A stretch of DNA of 64,000 bases from Stappia indica (GTDB lineage Bacteria > Pseudomonadota > Alphaproteobacteria > Rhizobiales > Stappiaceae). The notes beneath the pieces were generated by a model. The model did no database searches. It had not been told where the DNA came from and saw only the letters and a list, made by a program, of their open reading frames with translations. The stretch covers positions 186,001 through 250,000 of the forward strand of contig NZ_JAIVMG010000001.1 of the NCBI RefSeq assembly GCF_020177335.1. The letters run 5' to 3'. A program made the translations under genes and the position numbers. Position 1 is the first letter of the stretch. Each line of letters opens with the position of its first letter. Below are positions 16,899-26,467 of this stretch, piece after piece.

Positions 16899-16904
16899 TA
16901 TATT
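16899..16904 (+). promoter_or_regulatory. possible -10 element for the second TRAP operon
   Basis: TATATT matches the -10 consensus at five of six positions, 78 bases before the TRAP gene. No convincing -35 is seen at 16-18 bases; the upstream sequence is the AT-rich palindrome tract. Confidence 0.3.
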
Positions 16905-16981
16905 GCTGGTCTGGAGTGAGGAGCATTCTGTTTTCTGGTGATTGAAGGCGGGGTCATTTTCAAGTCGGAGGAGTTGAAACA

Positions 16982-18025
16982 ATGAGGTCATCACTTTTGC
17001 GGAGCCTGGCGCTCGGGGTCGCTGCAGCGTTGGGCGCCACGTTTGTCGGCACAGCGCAAGCCGATACTGCCAGCCTGACTGTACAGAGCGCCTGGCCGCT
17101 GACGTTGCCGGCAAGCGGGCGAGATGCAAAGCACTTCGCCGACGCGATCAACGAGGCCTCCGGCGGCCAGATCAAGGTCCGTTTGATGAACGCCGGTGCG
17201 CTGGTGCCGTCGCTGGAAATCTTCGATGCAGTGCGCAACGGCACGCTCGATGCGGGTTACACGTCACCGCTCTATGTCGCGGGTAAGTTCCCGGCCGTTC
17301 AACTGTTTGGCGGCGTGCCCTTTGGTCCCGACGCGATGGGATATGTCGGCTGGATCTACAATGGCGGTGGACTTGATATCTGGCGTGAAATCTACGCCGA
17401 GCAGGGTGTCGTTACGGTTCCTTGCGGCCTGATGGCCCAGGAAGCCGGCGGTTGGTACAAGACAGAGATCAGCAGTGTTGAAGACCTCAAGGGTCTCAAG
17501 CTGCGTTTCGCCGGCCTGGCCGGGGAGGTGATGAAAAAGATGGGCGTCTCCGTTGTCCTGTTGTCGGGTGGAGACATTTTCCCCAACCTTGAACGCGGTG
17601 TCATCGACGGTACCGAATTCTCGATGCCCACCATCGACAAGCAGATCGGCTTCGACCAGATCGTCAAGAACTACTACCTGCCGGGCTGGCATCAACCTGC
17701 CGCGATCAACGAACTGATCATCAACAAGGCCAAGTGGCATTCGATGTCGGAGGGTCAGCAGAACCTAATCGAGCTGACCTGTCGCGAAACGATGCTGTGG
17801 GGTCTGACATCGACGTATGTGGAAAATGCTGAAGCCATTGATGCGTTTAAGGCCAATGGGGTCGAAATCCGTCAGTTTCCCGCAGAGGTTCTGGCTGGCT
17901 TCCAGACTGCGACCGAAGAAGTGATGCAGGAACAGTCGGCAAAGGATGAAAACTTCGCTCGTGCCTGGAATTCGCTCCAAGCCTACCGCGACAGTGCCAC
18001 AAGCTGGGCTGCTGTTCAGAAGTAA
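16982..18025 (+). CDS. TRAP transporter solute-binding protein, TakP/DctP type
   Basis: 347 residues with a signal peptide ending GTAQA-DTA, then the DctP fold (LTVQSAWPLTLPASGRDAKHFADAI, LKGLKLRFAGLAGEV with the ligand-binding Arg, and FPNLERGVIDGTEFSMP). The WP segment near the mature N-terminus and the overall spacing resemble TakP-type proteins that bind 2-oxo acids, sometimes dimeric. CGGAGGAG precedes the ATG. First gene of the second TRAP operon, in an island with CoA-ligase and thiolase-fold genes; the ligand is likely an organic acid. Confidence 0.92.
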   Translation: MRSSLLRSLALGVAAALGATFVGTAQADTASLTVQSAWPLTLPASGRDAKHFADAINEASGGQIKVRLMNAGALVPSLEIFDAVRNGTLDAGYTSPLYVAGKFPAVQLFGGVPFGPDAMGYVGWIYNGGGLDIWREIYAEQGVVTVPCGLMAQEAGGWYKTEISSVEDLKGLKLRFAGLAGEVMKKMGVSVVLLSGGDIFPNLERGVIDGTEFSMPTIDKQIGFDQIVKNYYLPGWHQPAAINELIINKAKWHSMSEGQQNLIELTCRETMLWGLTSTYVENAEAIDAFKANGVEIRQFPAEVLAGFQTATEEVMQEQSAKDENFARAWNSLQAYRDSATSWAAVQK

Positions 18026-18043
18026 AGACGAAAGGGGCGGCTG

Positions 18044-18571
18044 ATGGATAAAATTCTGGATTGGCTGCCTCGTTCCATTGAACGGGTCACCGAGGCCGCG
18101 GGCATCATCGGAGCGCTTTTTCTACCCCTTCTGATCCTTGTGGTGGTCGGAAATGTGGTGCTGCGCTATGGGTTTGGTCTCGGCCTAGTAGAGCTGGAAG
18201 AACTGCAATGGCATCTCAATGCCGTGACCATCATGCTCTGCCTTGGCTACGCCTACCGACATGACGCCCACGTGCGCGTCGATGTGCTGCGAGACGGGTG
18301 GAGCGCTACCCGCAAGGCATGGGTCGAAGTGATCGGCATCATGCTTTTGCTGCTGCCCTTCACCATTGGCATCATGTGGTTCAGCTGGAACAGCTTTGCC
18401 TATTCCTGGAAGATCGGGGAAGGATCGCCGATGCCCAGCGGGCTACCTGCACGTTATCTGGTCAGATTGTTACTTTTTTCAGGGTTTGCGCTACTGGCGG
18501 CACAGTCACTCGCTTCGCTGATACGGGCGGTGCAGATCATCAGGGCCAATGCATCAGGAGACCGGAAGTGA
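18044..18571 (+). CDS. TRAP transporter small membrane subunit, DctQ type
   Basis: 175 residues with four hydrophobic segments and the DctQ features LRYGFGLGLVELEELQWHL and GYAYRHDAHVRVDVLRDG. It starts 18 bases after the binding-protein gene, and its TGA stop overlaps the GTG start of the large subunit. Confidence 0.92.
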   Translation: MDKILDWLPRSIERVTEAAGIIGALFLPLLILVVVGNVVLRYGFGLGLVELEELQWHLNAVTIMLCLGYAYRHDAHVRVDVLRDGWSATRKAWVEVIGIMLLLLPFTIGIMWFSWNSFAYSWKIGEGSPMPSGLPARYLVRLLLFSGFALLAAQSLASLIRAVQIIRANASGDRK

Positions 18572-19914
18572 CAACAGATGCTCTGCTGGTTCTGGCGATG
18601 TTCGCCACCTTTGCCATCGGCCTGTTCGCCGGCTTTCCCGTGGCCTTCGTGCTCGGCGGAGTGGGCGTTCTGTTTGCCCTGCTTGGCGAAGTTCTCCCAT
18701 ATCTCGGCATAGACGTCTTTGCGGGGGTCAATTTCATCGGCTTTGCCAATGACCGGATCTTCAGCGCGCTGACCAATTACTCGTTGATCCCGATGGCACT
18801 GTTCGTATTCTTAGGATTCATGCTCGACCGGTCGGGCGTGGCCGAGCGCCTGCTCGATGCAATGGCGCGCAGCCTTGGCCGGACACCCGGAAGTCTTGGG
18901 ATTTCTGTCGTGGTGATCGGGGTCATCCTGGCCGCATCCACCGGGATTATCGGCGCATCCGTGGTTCTGCTGGCGACGGTCGCATTGCCGGCGCTGCGAA
19001 AGGCGGGTTACGACATGCCTCTCGGACTGGGCACCGTGGCAGCCTCAGGCTGCCTGGGCATCCTGATCCCTCCCTCGATCATGCTGATCGTCATGGGCGA
19101 CCAGTTACGGCTTTCTGTCGGCGACCTGTTCATGGCCGCAGTATTTCCCGGCGTCCTGCTGGCAACGCTATACGTTGCCTATCTGGTCACCGTCTCGTTG
19201 TTGCAGCCGCACAAGGCACCACCGTCACCCGATGCCGGAAAGTTTGACCTTGCCGCCTTAAGGGACGTCATTGCCGCACTGTTTCCGCCGATGGTTCTGA
19301 TGGTGCTGGTGCTAGGGTCGATTTTCTTCGGCATTGCCTCCCCGACCGAAGCCTCGGGGCTGGGTGCACTGGGAGCAACGCTGATCTGCCTGGCGAACCG
19401 GACACTGACGCCGGGAGTTCTCTACGAAGCCTGCATCGCGACCGCAAAAACCGTTGCCTTTCTGTTTGGAATCATCTTCGGCGCGACCTGTTTCTCGGTG
19501 GTGTTGCGCGGATATGGCGGTGATGCGCTTGTCGAAGAACTGCTCACTGGGCTGGGCTGGTCCCGCCTGTCAATCCTGATGCTGGTTCTGGCAACGGTCT
19601 TCGCGCTCGGTTTCGTGCTCGACTGGATGGAAATCATCCTGATCGTTGCTCCGTTGACCGTGCCGGTGATCGTTTCGCTCGGTTATGACCCGGTCTGGGT
19701 CGCGATTCTGCTGGCGATCTGTCTGCAGACTTCGTTCCTGACACCGCCGGTGGGCATGGCGCTGTTCTATGTGAAAAGCGTCGCGCCAGCCAACGTGACA
19801 ACCCGCCAGATCTATCGCGGCGTCGTACCTTTTGTGATCCTGCAGTTGACCGGACTGCTGGCAGTAGGGCTATTTCCACAGATCGCTCTCTGGCTGCCAA
19901 GCGTTGCTTACTAG
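18568..19914 (+). CDS. TRAP transporter large permease, DctM type
   Basis: 448 residues with about twelve membrane segments and DctM motifs: FPVAFVLGGVGVLF, STGIIGASVVLLATVALPALRKAGYD, GCLGILIPPSIMLIV, ASPTEASGLGALGA and SFLTPPVGMALFY. The start is GTG (VTTDALLV), set by AGGAG about eight bases upstream and by the four-base overlap with the small subunit; a longer frame upstream would not match the family. The TAG stop lies within the CTAG target site of the IS element that follows, so the insertion left the protein intact. Confidence 0.92.
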   Translation: MTTDALLVLAMFATFAIGLFAGFPVAFVLGGVGVLFALLGEVLPYLGIDVFAGVNFIGFANDRIFSALTNYSLIPMALFVFLGFMLDRSGVAERLLDAMARSLGRTPGSLGISVVVIGVILAASTGIIGASVVLLATVALPALRKAGYDMPLGLGTVAASGCLGILIPPSIMLIVMGDQLRLSVGDLFMAAVFPGVLLATLYVAYLVTVSLLQPHKAPPSPDAGKFDLAALRDVIAALFPPMVLMVLVLGSIFFGIASPTEASGLGALGATLICLANRTLTPGVLYEACIATAKTVAFLFGIIFGATCFSVVLRGYGGDALVEELLTGLGWSRLSILMLVLATVFALGFVLDWMEIILIVAPLTVPVIVSLGYDPVWVAILLAICLQTSFLTPPVGMALFYVKSVAPANVTTRQIYRGVVPFVILQLTGLLAVGLFPQIALWLPSVAY

Positions 19915-20740
19915 GCTTCAGACTCATAACCAGTAGCAGACTGTTGCCGCGAGGCAGATGGCCGACAGAAAGTTGTTGGCGTTGCGATCCTGCGAAACTC
20001 CTTGAACCTGCCGAACATCCGTTCGATGACGTTTTTCCCCTTGTAAGGGTATGGCGAGAAACAGCTTTTCCATTTCCATGCTTTCCGCGATGGGATGTTT
20101 GGCAGAGATCCTCGCGCCTCTATGGTCCTGCGGATACGGTCACTGTCATAGCCCTTGTCGCCATGCAGTACTCCTTTTTCCGGAGCCAGCGGCAAAAGAG
20201 CCTCTGCTCCGGTGAAGTCGGAGATATTGGCACCGGTGAGATGAAAGGCGATTGGCCGGCCTTTGTTGTCGCTCAGGGCGTGGATTTTGGTTTCCGGACC
20301 ACCACGAGCTCGGCCCAGGGCATGGGCTTGAGCCCCCCTTTGTCACCATGGGCAACCCGATGCGCCCGAACAGCCGTTCTGTCGATCATCACTTCAAGCG
20401 CCGGATCACCGGTTTGGGACAGCGTGTCGAATATCCTGGTCCAGGCACCCTTTTCGGACCAGCGGACGAAGCGGTTGTAAAGGGGTTTCCTGGGGCCATA
20501 GACGTCCGGCGCATCGACCCAGCGACCACCAGACTTCAAGACATGAATGATGCCGCTGATCACCCGCCGGTCATCGACACGGGCCTTGTCCCGCGTATTG
20601 GTCGGCAACAACGGTCGCAACCTCAAAAACTGCTCTTCGCTAAGCCAGAAATACCGATCAGACATCACCAAGCCCCTGCTCAGGAGTTTGAATCAGAAAT
20701 CAAATGATTTGCATAGGTATTTTATGGGTCTGAAGCCTAG
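19911..20740 (-). mobile_element. IS5-family (IS427-like) element with CTAG target duplication
   Basis: Terminal inverted repeats GCTTCAGACTCATAA (19915-19929) and its partner read inward from 20736, GCTTCAGACCCATAA (one mismatch), bound an 822-base element. CTAG is duplicated on each side (19911-19914 and 20737-20740), fitting the YTAR target preference of the family. The transposase is leftward. The left CTAG contains the stop codon of the upstream permease gene. Confidence 0.88.
19924..20665 (-). pseudogene. IS5-family transposase, two frames, C-terminus broken
   Basis: OrfA (from 20665 to about 20273) has the DUF4096 domain (DDRRVISGIIHVLKSGGRW) and the first catalytic Asp (MIDRTAVRAHR). 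The DDE domain continues in the -1 frame after AAAGGGGGGC (about 20336-20345), giving GGAQAHALGRARGG, HGDKGYDSD and IERMFGRFKEFRRIAT. IS427 members commonly join their frames by slippage at such runs. A second disruption after RRIAT is a short deletion, consistent with loss between two CGCAAC repeats: the expected RYDR segment is gone, and NNFLSAICLAATVCYWL continues in another frame to the natural stop at 19924. The copy is probably inactive. Confidence 0.8.
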
Positions 20741-20742
20741 AC

Positions 20743-20862
20743 AAGTGGGCCAAGCTTCAAAAGGCGCTCTTGGACTACTGCGCGCTCGATACGAACGCGA
20801 TGGTCCAGGTCTTTCAGTTCGTCGAGGCGCAGGTGAGGGGGAGGTTGAGGGAACCTCATTGA
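20743..20862 (+). pseudogene. C-terminal remnant of a DUF2779-like protein
   Basis: The sequence next to the IS right end reads KWAKLQKALLDYCALDTNAM and then VQVFQF to a stop. The LLxYCxLDTxAMV run resembles the last conserved motif of DUF2779 proteins (nuclease-like). About 39 codons remain and there is no start. It is the broken end of a gene that the island or an earlier insertion truncated. Confidence 0.55.
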
Positions 20863-20876
20863 ATTTGGAATGAGAA

Positions 20877-20907
20877 AACCCGCCCGATCGTCTCCGATGG
20901 GCGGGTT
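20877..20907. terminator. bidirectional intrinsic terminator
   Basis: AACCCGCC pairs with GGCGGGTT around a ~15-base loop. The minus strand continues TTTTCT and the plus strand CTTTCGTTT, so it can end nrdJ transcription (leftward) and any rightward read-through from the island. Confidence 0.75.
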
Positions 20908-20993
20908 CTTTCGTTTCAGGGCCGTTTGAGCCGCTTATTGGCCTAAATTGGCCATCCTATGCGACTCGGGACAACAACAAGCCGGTGGGCGGC

Positions 20994-23900
20994 TTAGCTG
21001 CAGCCGCTGGTGGAGCCGCAGGTGTCACATTTCAGGCAGGTGCCGTTGCGCACCATGGTGAAATTGCCGCATTCGGCACAGCTTTCCCCCTCGTAGCCCT
21101 TCATCCGGGCCTGAGCGATCTGCTGCGCCTGATTGGCGGGGGCAGGGGTCGCCGTGCCGACCTCGGCCTCGGGTGCTTCTTCCGCCGCCACGTCCCGCTT
21201 GAAGGCGGTGGCAAGACCGCCCGCGCGCGCCTGAATCGGCGTGCCGGCCTTGGCGCTTCCGCCGCTGGTGCCGGTGGTCTGTGCGCCGCCAAGCGCGCCG
21301 GCCGGCTCGTCCGGATTGCTGACCAGGCGGAAGCGCTCGGTCTGGCCACGCACCAGACCCTTGGAGACGACGCCGTCATGGGCGCCATCGCTGCTGCGGG
21401 TCTCGTTCTGGCCGGAACTGATCACCGTGCTGCCGATGGCCTCCGGCGGCACATGCGCCAGATCGTGACGGTCGAGATAGGAGACCGCCAACTCGCGGAA
21501 GATGTAGTCAAGGATCGAGGTCGCGTTCTTGATCGCCTCGTTGCCCTGCACCATGCCCGCCGGTTCGAAGCGTGTGAAGGTGAAGGCGTCGACATATTCC
21601 TCCAGCGGCACGCCGTATTGCAGGCCGAGAGAAATGGCGATGGCGAAGTTGTTCATAAGCGAGCGGAAGGCGGCGCCTTCCTTGTGCATGTCGATGAAAA
21701 TCTCGCCCAGCCGGCCATCGCGGTATTCGCCGGTGGTGAGATACACCTTGTGACCGCCAACGCGCGCCTTCTGGGTGTAGCCCTTGCGCCGGTCCGGCAT
21801 CTTCTCGCGCTCGCGCACCGGCCGTTCCACCACCCGTTCGACGATCCGCTCGACGATCTTCTCGGCGATCTTTTCCGCGCGGGCCGCCTGCGGCTGGGCC
21901 ATCAGCGTCTCGACCGCATCCTCCTCATCGTCCGCATCATCGGCCAGAAGCTGCGAATTCAGCGGCTGCGACAGCTTGGAACCATCGCGGTACAGCGCAT
22001 TGGCCTTCAGCGCCAGGCGCCAGGACAGCATGTAGGCTTCGGTGCAGTCGGCCACCGTCGCGTCGTTCGGCATGTTGATCGTCTTGGAGATCGCGCCGGA
22101 AATGAACGGCTGCGCCGCCGCCATCATGCGGATGTGGCTTTCCACCGACAGGAAACGCTTGCCGATGCGTCCGCACGGGTTGGCGCAATCAAACACCGGA
22201 TAATGCTCTTCCTTGAGGAAGGGAGCGCCCTCCAGCGTCATCGCGCCGCAGACATGGGTGTTTGCCGCCTCGATATCGGCCTTGGAATAGCCAAGGAACG
22301 ACAGCAGGTCGAAATCCACGTCGTCGAGCTTGTCCGCCGGCACGTTCAGCGCACCGGTCAGGAACGCTTCGCCAAGGGTCCAGCGGTTGAAGACGAACTT
22401 GATGTCGAAGGCCGACTTCAGCGCGCCCTTGACCTTTTCAAGTGCCTCATCGTCAAAGCCCTTGGCCCGCAGGGTGCCCGGGTTGATCGCCGGTGCCTGG
22501 TCGAGGGTGCCGTGACCGACCGCATAGGCCTCGATCTCGGCGATCTCGCTTTCCGAATAGCCAAGCGCGGACAAGGCTTCCGGAACCGCGCGGTTGATGA
22601 TCTTGAAGTAGCCGCCGCCGGCCAGCTTCTTGAACTTCACCAGTGCGAAATCGGGCTCGATGCCGGTGGTGTCGCAGTCCATCACCAGGCCGATCGTGCC
22701 GGTGGGGGCGATCACCGTTGCCTGGGCGTTGCGGTAGCCGTGCTGTTCGCCAAGCTCCAGCGCCCGGTCCCAGGCCGCCTGTGCCCGCTCCACCAGGGCG
22801 GCGTCGGGGCAGGAGGCGTGATCGAGCGGCACCGGCGTGGTGTTCAGCGCCTCGTAGCCGTCCGTTTCGCCATAGGCGGCACGGCGGTGGTTGCGCATCA
22901 CCCGCAGCATGTGCTCGGCATTGTCGGCATAGCCGGGGAAGGCACCGAGTTCGCCGGCCATTTCGGCGCTGGTGGCATAGGACACGCCGGTCATAATCGC
23001 CGAGAGCGCACCGCAGATGGCGCGGCCCTCGGGGGAATCGTAGGGAATACCGGAGGTCATCAGCAGGCCACCGATGTTGGCATAGCCAAGGCCGAGGGTG
23101 CGGTAGCGGTAGGACCGCTCGGCGATCTCCTTCGACGGGAACTGGGCCATCAGCACGGACACTTCCAGCACGATGGTCCACAGCCGCACGGCGTGCTCGT
23201 AGCTGTCGATGTCGACCGACCGGTCATCCTGGCGGAACTGCAGCAGGTTCAGCGACGCCAGGTTGCAGGCCGTGTCATCGAGGAACATGTATTCCGAGCA
23301 CGGGTTGGAGGCGCGGATCTCGCCGGAGGCCGGGCAGGTGTGCCAGTCGTTGATGGTGGTGTGGTACTGGATCCCCGGATCGGCGGAGGCCCAGGCGGCG
23401 TAGCCGATCTGCTCCCACAGCTCACGCGCCTTCAGCGTCTTGGTAACGCGGCCGTCCTTGCGGGCGGTCAGGTCCCATTCGCCATCTTCCAGCACGGCGG
23501 TGAGGAAACCGTCGGTGACCCGCACCGAGTTGTTGGAGTTCTGGCCGGAAACGGTGAGGTAGGCTTCGGAATCCCAGTCGGTGTTGTAGGTCGGGAATTC
23601 GATCCTGGTGAAGCCCTGGCGCGCGAACTGGATGACGCGCTGGATGTAATTCTCCGGCACCATCATCTTCTTGGCGGCGCGGATTTCCCGCTTCAAGGCC
23701 GGGTTCTTAGCCGGGTCGAAGCAATCGCCGTCCGTGCCTTCGCAATTGACGCAGGCGCGCATGATCGCGGTGAGGTGCTTCTGGCAGATCTTCGAGCCCG
23801 TGACGAGGGCCGCGACCTTCTGTTCCTCGCGCACCTTCCAGTTCACGTAGTCCTCGACGTCCGGATGGTCGATGTCGACCACCACCATCTTGGCGGCGCG

Positions 23901-24725
23901 GCGGGTGGTGCCGCCGGACTTGATGGCGCCGGCGGCGCGGTCGCCGATCTTCAGGAAGCTCATCAGGCCGGAGGACTTGCCGCCGCCGGAGAGCTTTTCA
24001 CCTTCGCCGCGCACGCGGGAGAAGTTGGAGCCGGTGCCGGAGCCGTATTTGAACAGCCGCGCTTCGCGTACCCACAGGTCCATGATGCCGTTGTCGTTGA
24101 CGAGATCGTCCTCGACCGACTGGATGAAACAGGCGTGGGGCTGGGGGTGCTCATAGGCGGTGGCCGAGCGGGTCAGCTCGCCGGTCTGGAAGTCGACGTA
24201 GAAATGCCCCTGGCTCGGACCGTCGATGCCATAGGCCCAGTGCAGGCCGGTGTTGAACCATTGCGGGCTGTTCGGCGCCACCTTCTGGGTCGCCAGCATG
24301 TAGCGCAGCTCGTCGTAAAACGCCTGGGCATCGGCTTCGCTGTCGAAATAGCCGCCCTTCCAGCCCCAATAGGTCCAGGTTCCGGCCAGACGGTCGAACA
24401 CCTGGCGGGCATCCATCTCCGAGCCGTAGCGCTCGTCCTCGGGCAGAGCTTCCAGCGCGTCGAGATCGGCCTGGTGCCGCCACAGCCAGGAGGGAACCGT
24501 GTTCTCCTCAACCGGCTTCAGCTTGGCCGGGACGCCAGCCTTGCGGAAATATTTCTGCGCCAGAATGTCGGAGGCGACCTGCGAGAACTGCGCCGGCACC
24601 TCGATGTTCTCCAGACGGAAGACGATGGAGCCATCCGGATTGCGGATTTCGCTCGTCGCGTTGCGAAACGCGATCTCGGCGTAGGGCGACTGCCCATCCT
24701 TGGTGTAACGCCGTTCGATCTTCAT
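20994..24725 (-). CDS. nrdJ: adenosylcobalamin-dependent ribonucleotide reductase (class II)
   Basis: 1243 residues, the usual length of the large alphaproteobacterial NrdJ. It reduces ribonucleotides to deoxyribonucleotides with vitamin B12 and works with or without oxygen. Visible features: [17 protein letters not shown] near the N-terminus, [19 protein letters not shown] with active-site Cys, [19 protein letters not shown], and [13 protein letters not shown]. The C-terminal ~60 residues hold a zinc-finger-like Cys cluster (CAECGNF...[14 protein letters not shown]). A charged linker with repeated VERxVER lies around residue 930. Single gene with paired NrdR boxes over its promoter and a terminator after it. 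Confidence 0.97.
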   Translation of the reverse strand: MKIERRYTKDGQSPYAEIAFRNATSEIRNPDGSIVFRLENIEVPAQFSQVASDILAQKYFRKAGVPAKLKPVEENTVPSWLWRHQADLDALEALPEDERYGSEMDARQVFDRLAGTWTYWGWKGGYFDSEADAQAFYDELRYMLATQKVAPNSPQWFNTGLHWAYGIDGPSQGHFYVDFQTGELTRSATAYEHPQPHACFIQSVEDDLVNDNGIMDLWVREARLFKYGSGTGSNFSRVRGEGEKLSGGGKSSGLMSFLKIGDRAAGAIKSGGTTRRAAKMVVVDIDHPDVEDYVNWKVREEQKVAALVTGSKICQKHLTAIMRACVNCEGTDGDCFDPAKNPALKREIRAAKKMMVPENYIQRVIQFARQGFTRIEFPTYNTDWDSEAYLTVSGQNSNNSVRVTDGFLTAVLEDGEWDLTARKDGRVTKTLKARELWEQIGYAAWASADPGIQYHTTINDWHTCPASGEIRASNPCSEYMFLDDTACNLASLNLLQFRQDDRSVDIDSYEHAVRLWTIVLEVSVLMAQFPSKEIAERSYRYRTLGLGYANIGGLLMTSGIPYDSPEGRAICGALSAIMTGVSYATSAEMAGELGAFPGYADNAEHMLRVMRNHRRAAYGETDGYEALNTTPVPLDHASCPDAALVERAQAAWDRALELGEQHGYRNAQATVIAPTGTIGLVMDCDTTGIEPDFALVKFKKLAGGGYFKIINRAVPEALSALGYSESEIAEIEAYAVGHGTLDQAPAINPGTLRAKGFDDEALEKVKGALKSAFDIKFVFNRWTLGEAFLTGALNVPADKLDDVDFDLLSFLGYSKADIEAANTHVCGAMTLEGAPFLKEEHYPVFDCANPCGRIGKRFLSVESHIRMMAAAQPFISGAISKTINMPNDATVADCTEAYMLSWRLALKANALYRDGSKLSQPLNSQLLADDADDEEDAVETLMAQPQAARAEKIAEKIVERIVERVVERPVREREKMPDRRKGYTQKARVGGHKVYLTTGEYRDGRLGEIFIDMHKEGAAFRSLMNNFAIAISLGLQYGVPLEEYVDAFTFTRFEPAGMVQGNEAIKNATSILDYIFRELAVSYLDRHDLAHVPPEAIGSTVISSGQNETRSSDGAHDGVVSKGLVRGQTERFRLVSNPDEPAGALGGAQTTGTSGGSAKAGTPIQARAGGLATAFKRDVAAEEAPEAEVGTATPAPANQAQQIAQARMKGYEGESCAECGNFTMVRNGTCLKCDTCGSTSGCS

Positions 24726-24903
24726 CCTGGAGCCCCTTTACGTGCATCTGACCCGCCCGGCCAGTCGTGAGCGATCGCGGTGAACCCGCATGTCGGCAGT
24801 GACGGCCAGACCGCCACGATCCTGCCCGCGCCGCAGGCACGGGAGGGTCGCTGATCACTACCCTGTTGTTTGTCTTTCGCGCAGGCCGCGCGACTTCCGT
24901 CTA

Positions 24904-25197
24904 TGTGGATGAACACTAAATATAGTGCATCGTGTGATTCTTGTCACGATATATCGATGCATCAAGACGCGGAAACGCCTTCGCCGCGAACGGTTTGCGT
25001 TCGTGACGGGCACACTGATCCGGCTTCCCGATGAAGAGGACGCGGGGCGTCTGCCCCAACCTTGTTACGATGTTCCTGACGCTTCGAAGGTAGGGTGAAT
25101 CGTCCGCCAGCGTCAAGCGCTGAGAGCTAGCTATTGGGGGGGCTGCAAGAATGATCCACAATGTCTAGTGGGTGTGTGGAGCTGCGCATGTGGATAA
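24904..25197. promoter_or_regulatory. three DnaA-box-like nonamers upstream of nrdJ
   Basis: TGTGGATAA at 25189-25197 is a perfect DnaA box (TTATCCACA on the minus strand). TGATCCACA at 25152-25160 and TGTGGATGA at 24904-24912 each match eight of nine positions. They flank the nrdJ promoter. DnaA control of ribonucleotide reductase is known in other bacteria; here it is inference. Confidence 0.4.
24914..24959 (-). promoter_or_regulatory. nrdJ promoter with two NrdR boxes
   Basis: On the minus strand -35 GTGACA (24947-24942) and -10 TATATT (24924-24919) are separated by 17 bases. CACTAAATATAGTG (24914-24927) overlaps the -10, and CACGATATATCGATG (24945-24959, with the perfect core CGATATATCG) overlaps the -35. 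Both resemble the NrdR box, and their centres are 31 bases apart, the three-turn spacing usual for NrdR pairs. NrdR represses nrd genes when dATP/ATP status is sufficient. The leader to the nrdJ start is about 190 bases. Confidence 0.75.
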
Positions 25198-25556
25198 CGA
25201 GGATTGGCCGAAAAAAACAGTGCCCTCGCGTCGCGCTCACGGTGCCGTTGCCCAGCCCGGCGCAGGCCCGTATCCGCCGCGTCCCACCCCGTCAGGCTTG
25301 TCGCCGCGAAGGTTTGCGGCGGGATGCAGGGGGGGCGCGCTTTGCCGTGCAGAGGGCCGCCACGCCCTCAGCGCCGTTGATGGCGAGGATTTCCAGTCCG
25401 CCGAGAGGGCCAGAATCATATCCGGCAGCGCATGGTACCATCGGGCCACATCAATTTTTAAGAAAACTCGCGAAGAATTGCCTGCTGCGGGGCAAATGAA
25501 TTGTAGGGCGTGTATGTTTTCATGGTGCTTGCGCAGGTTGTGCGCGGGATGATGCG
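25198..25556. other. non-coding stretch before the response regulator
   Basis: About 360 bases with no gene that can be supported. No clear promoter or repeat was found. Confidence 0.4.
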
Positions 25557-26282
25557 GTGGCGCGGATGACACGGCACTATGCCTATGGGCTCGATATCAC
25601 CGACCTCGATGTGGTCGTCGTTGACGATTCCAAGCCGATGCAGACCATTCTTCGGTCGATTCTGCTGAGCTTTCGCGTTCGCCGGGTGCGCACGTTCGAT
25701 TCGGCGCAAGCGGCGCTGGATGTCATGCGGATCGATCCGCCGAACCTGGTCATCACCGATTGGCGCATGAAGCCGATGTCGGGCCTGGGTCTGCTGCGCC
25801 TCATGCGCCAGCGCCGGTTGGCGCCTCTCTGCTTCTTGCCAATTATTTTTGTCACAGCTCATGGGACTCGCACGCTGATCGACAGGGTGCTGCGTGCGGG
25901 GGCGCAGAACATCCTGGTCAAGCCGCTGTCGCCGGCCTCTCTATATGAGCGGCTGATCTGGACCCTGCATGATCCACGGCCGCTGGTGTTTGCCGAAGAC
26001 GGCCGCTACGTCATCGACGGGGTGGCGGCCAGCCTGGATGCCAAGGCGCGGAAATGGCGGCAGATGGGGGCGAGCAAGGTGGTGGACCTGGGCAAGGACC
26101 GACCGTCCGCCGCCGGCGCGCGCGATGGGGCGCTGTCGCGCGCCCCGCGATTGCCGGCACCGGAGCCGCTGGCGGCGCTGGTGGATGCGCGCAGCGGTGT
26201 TGCCCTCGATGTGGCAAGGCCCGCTCCTTCTAAGGCACTGGGCGACCAGGCCACTGCGCAGAGCGGGCCTGGTCGAGCGTAG
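25557..26282 (+). CDS. orphan response regulator with long C-terminal tail
   Basis: 241 residues. Residues ~16-135 form a receiver domain: acidic pair in VVVVDDSKPMQ, phospho-acceptor Asp in LVITDWRMKPMSG, Thr in IFVTAHG and Lys in LVKPLSP. The rest (~105 residues) is a low-complexity Ala/Pro/Arg-rich tail with no recognised output domain. No histidine kinase is adjacent. The start is GTG at 25557 or ATG at 25566; neither has a strong ribosome site. Such stand-alone receivers act by protein contacts. The partner is unknown. Confidence 0.85.
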   Translation: MARMTRHYAYGLDITDLDVVVVDDSKPMQTILRSILLSFRVRRVRTFDSAQAALDVMRIDPPNLVITDWRMKPMSGLGLLRLMRQRRLAPLCFLPIIFVTAHGTRTLIDRVLRAGAQNILVKPLSPASLYERLIWTLHDPRPLVFAEDGRYVIDGVAASLDAKARKWRQMGASKVVDLGKDRPSAAGARDGALSRAPRLPAPEPLAALVDARSGVALDVARPAPSKALGDQATAQSGPGRA

Positions 26283-26467
26283 GGGCGGGCGCATCGGTCG
26301 CAACCCGGCCGGGGACTGCCGCCATCGGATGGCTGGACATCGGGCGGCCGTCGGGGCATAGTCGCGCCGAATTTCGGCCTGCGCGCGCCTGACGGGTGCC
26401 CGGTCCCGAAAAATGGCATTCCCGGCGCGGCGAACCGGCGCGTCATCAAACCGGAACCCTCGATCAG

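Noticed and set aside
20985-24770. A 1261-codon open frame on the plus strand opposite nrdJ
   Set aside because: It mirrors the high-GC codon pattern of nrdJ, has an Arg/Gly/His-rich shadow composition, no ribosome site and no family features.
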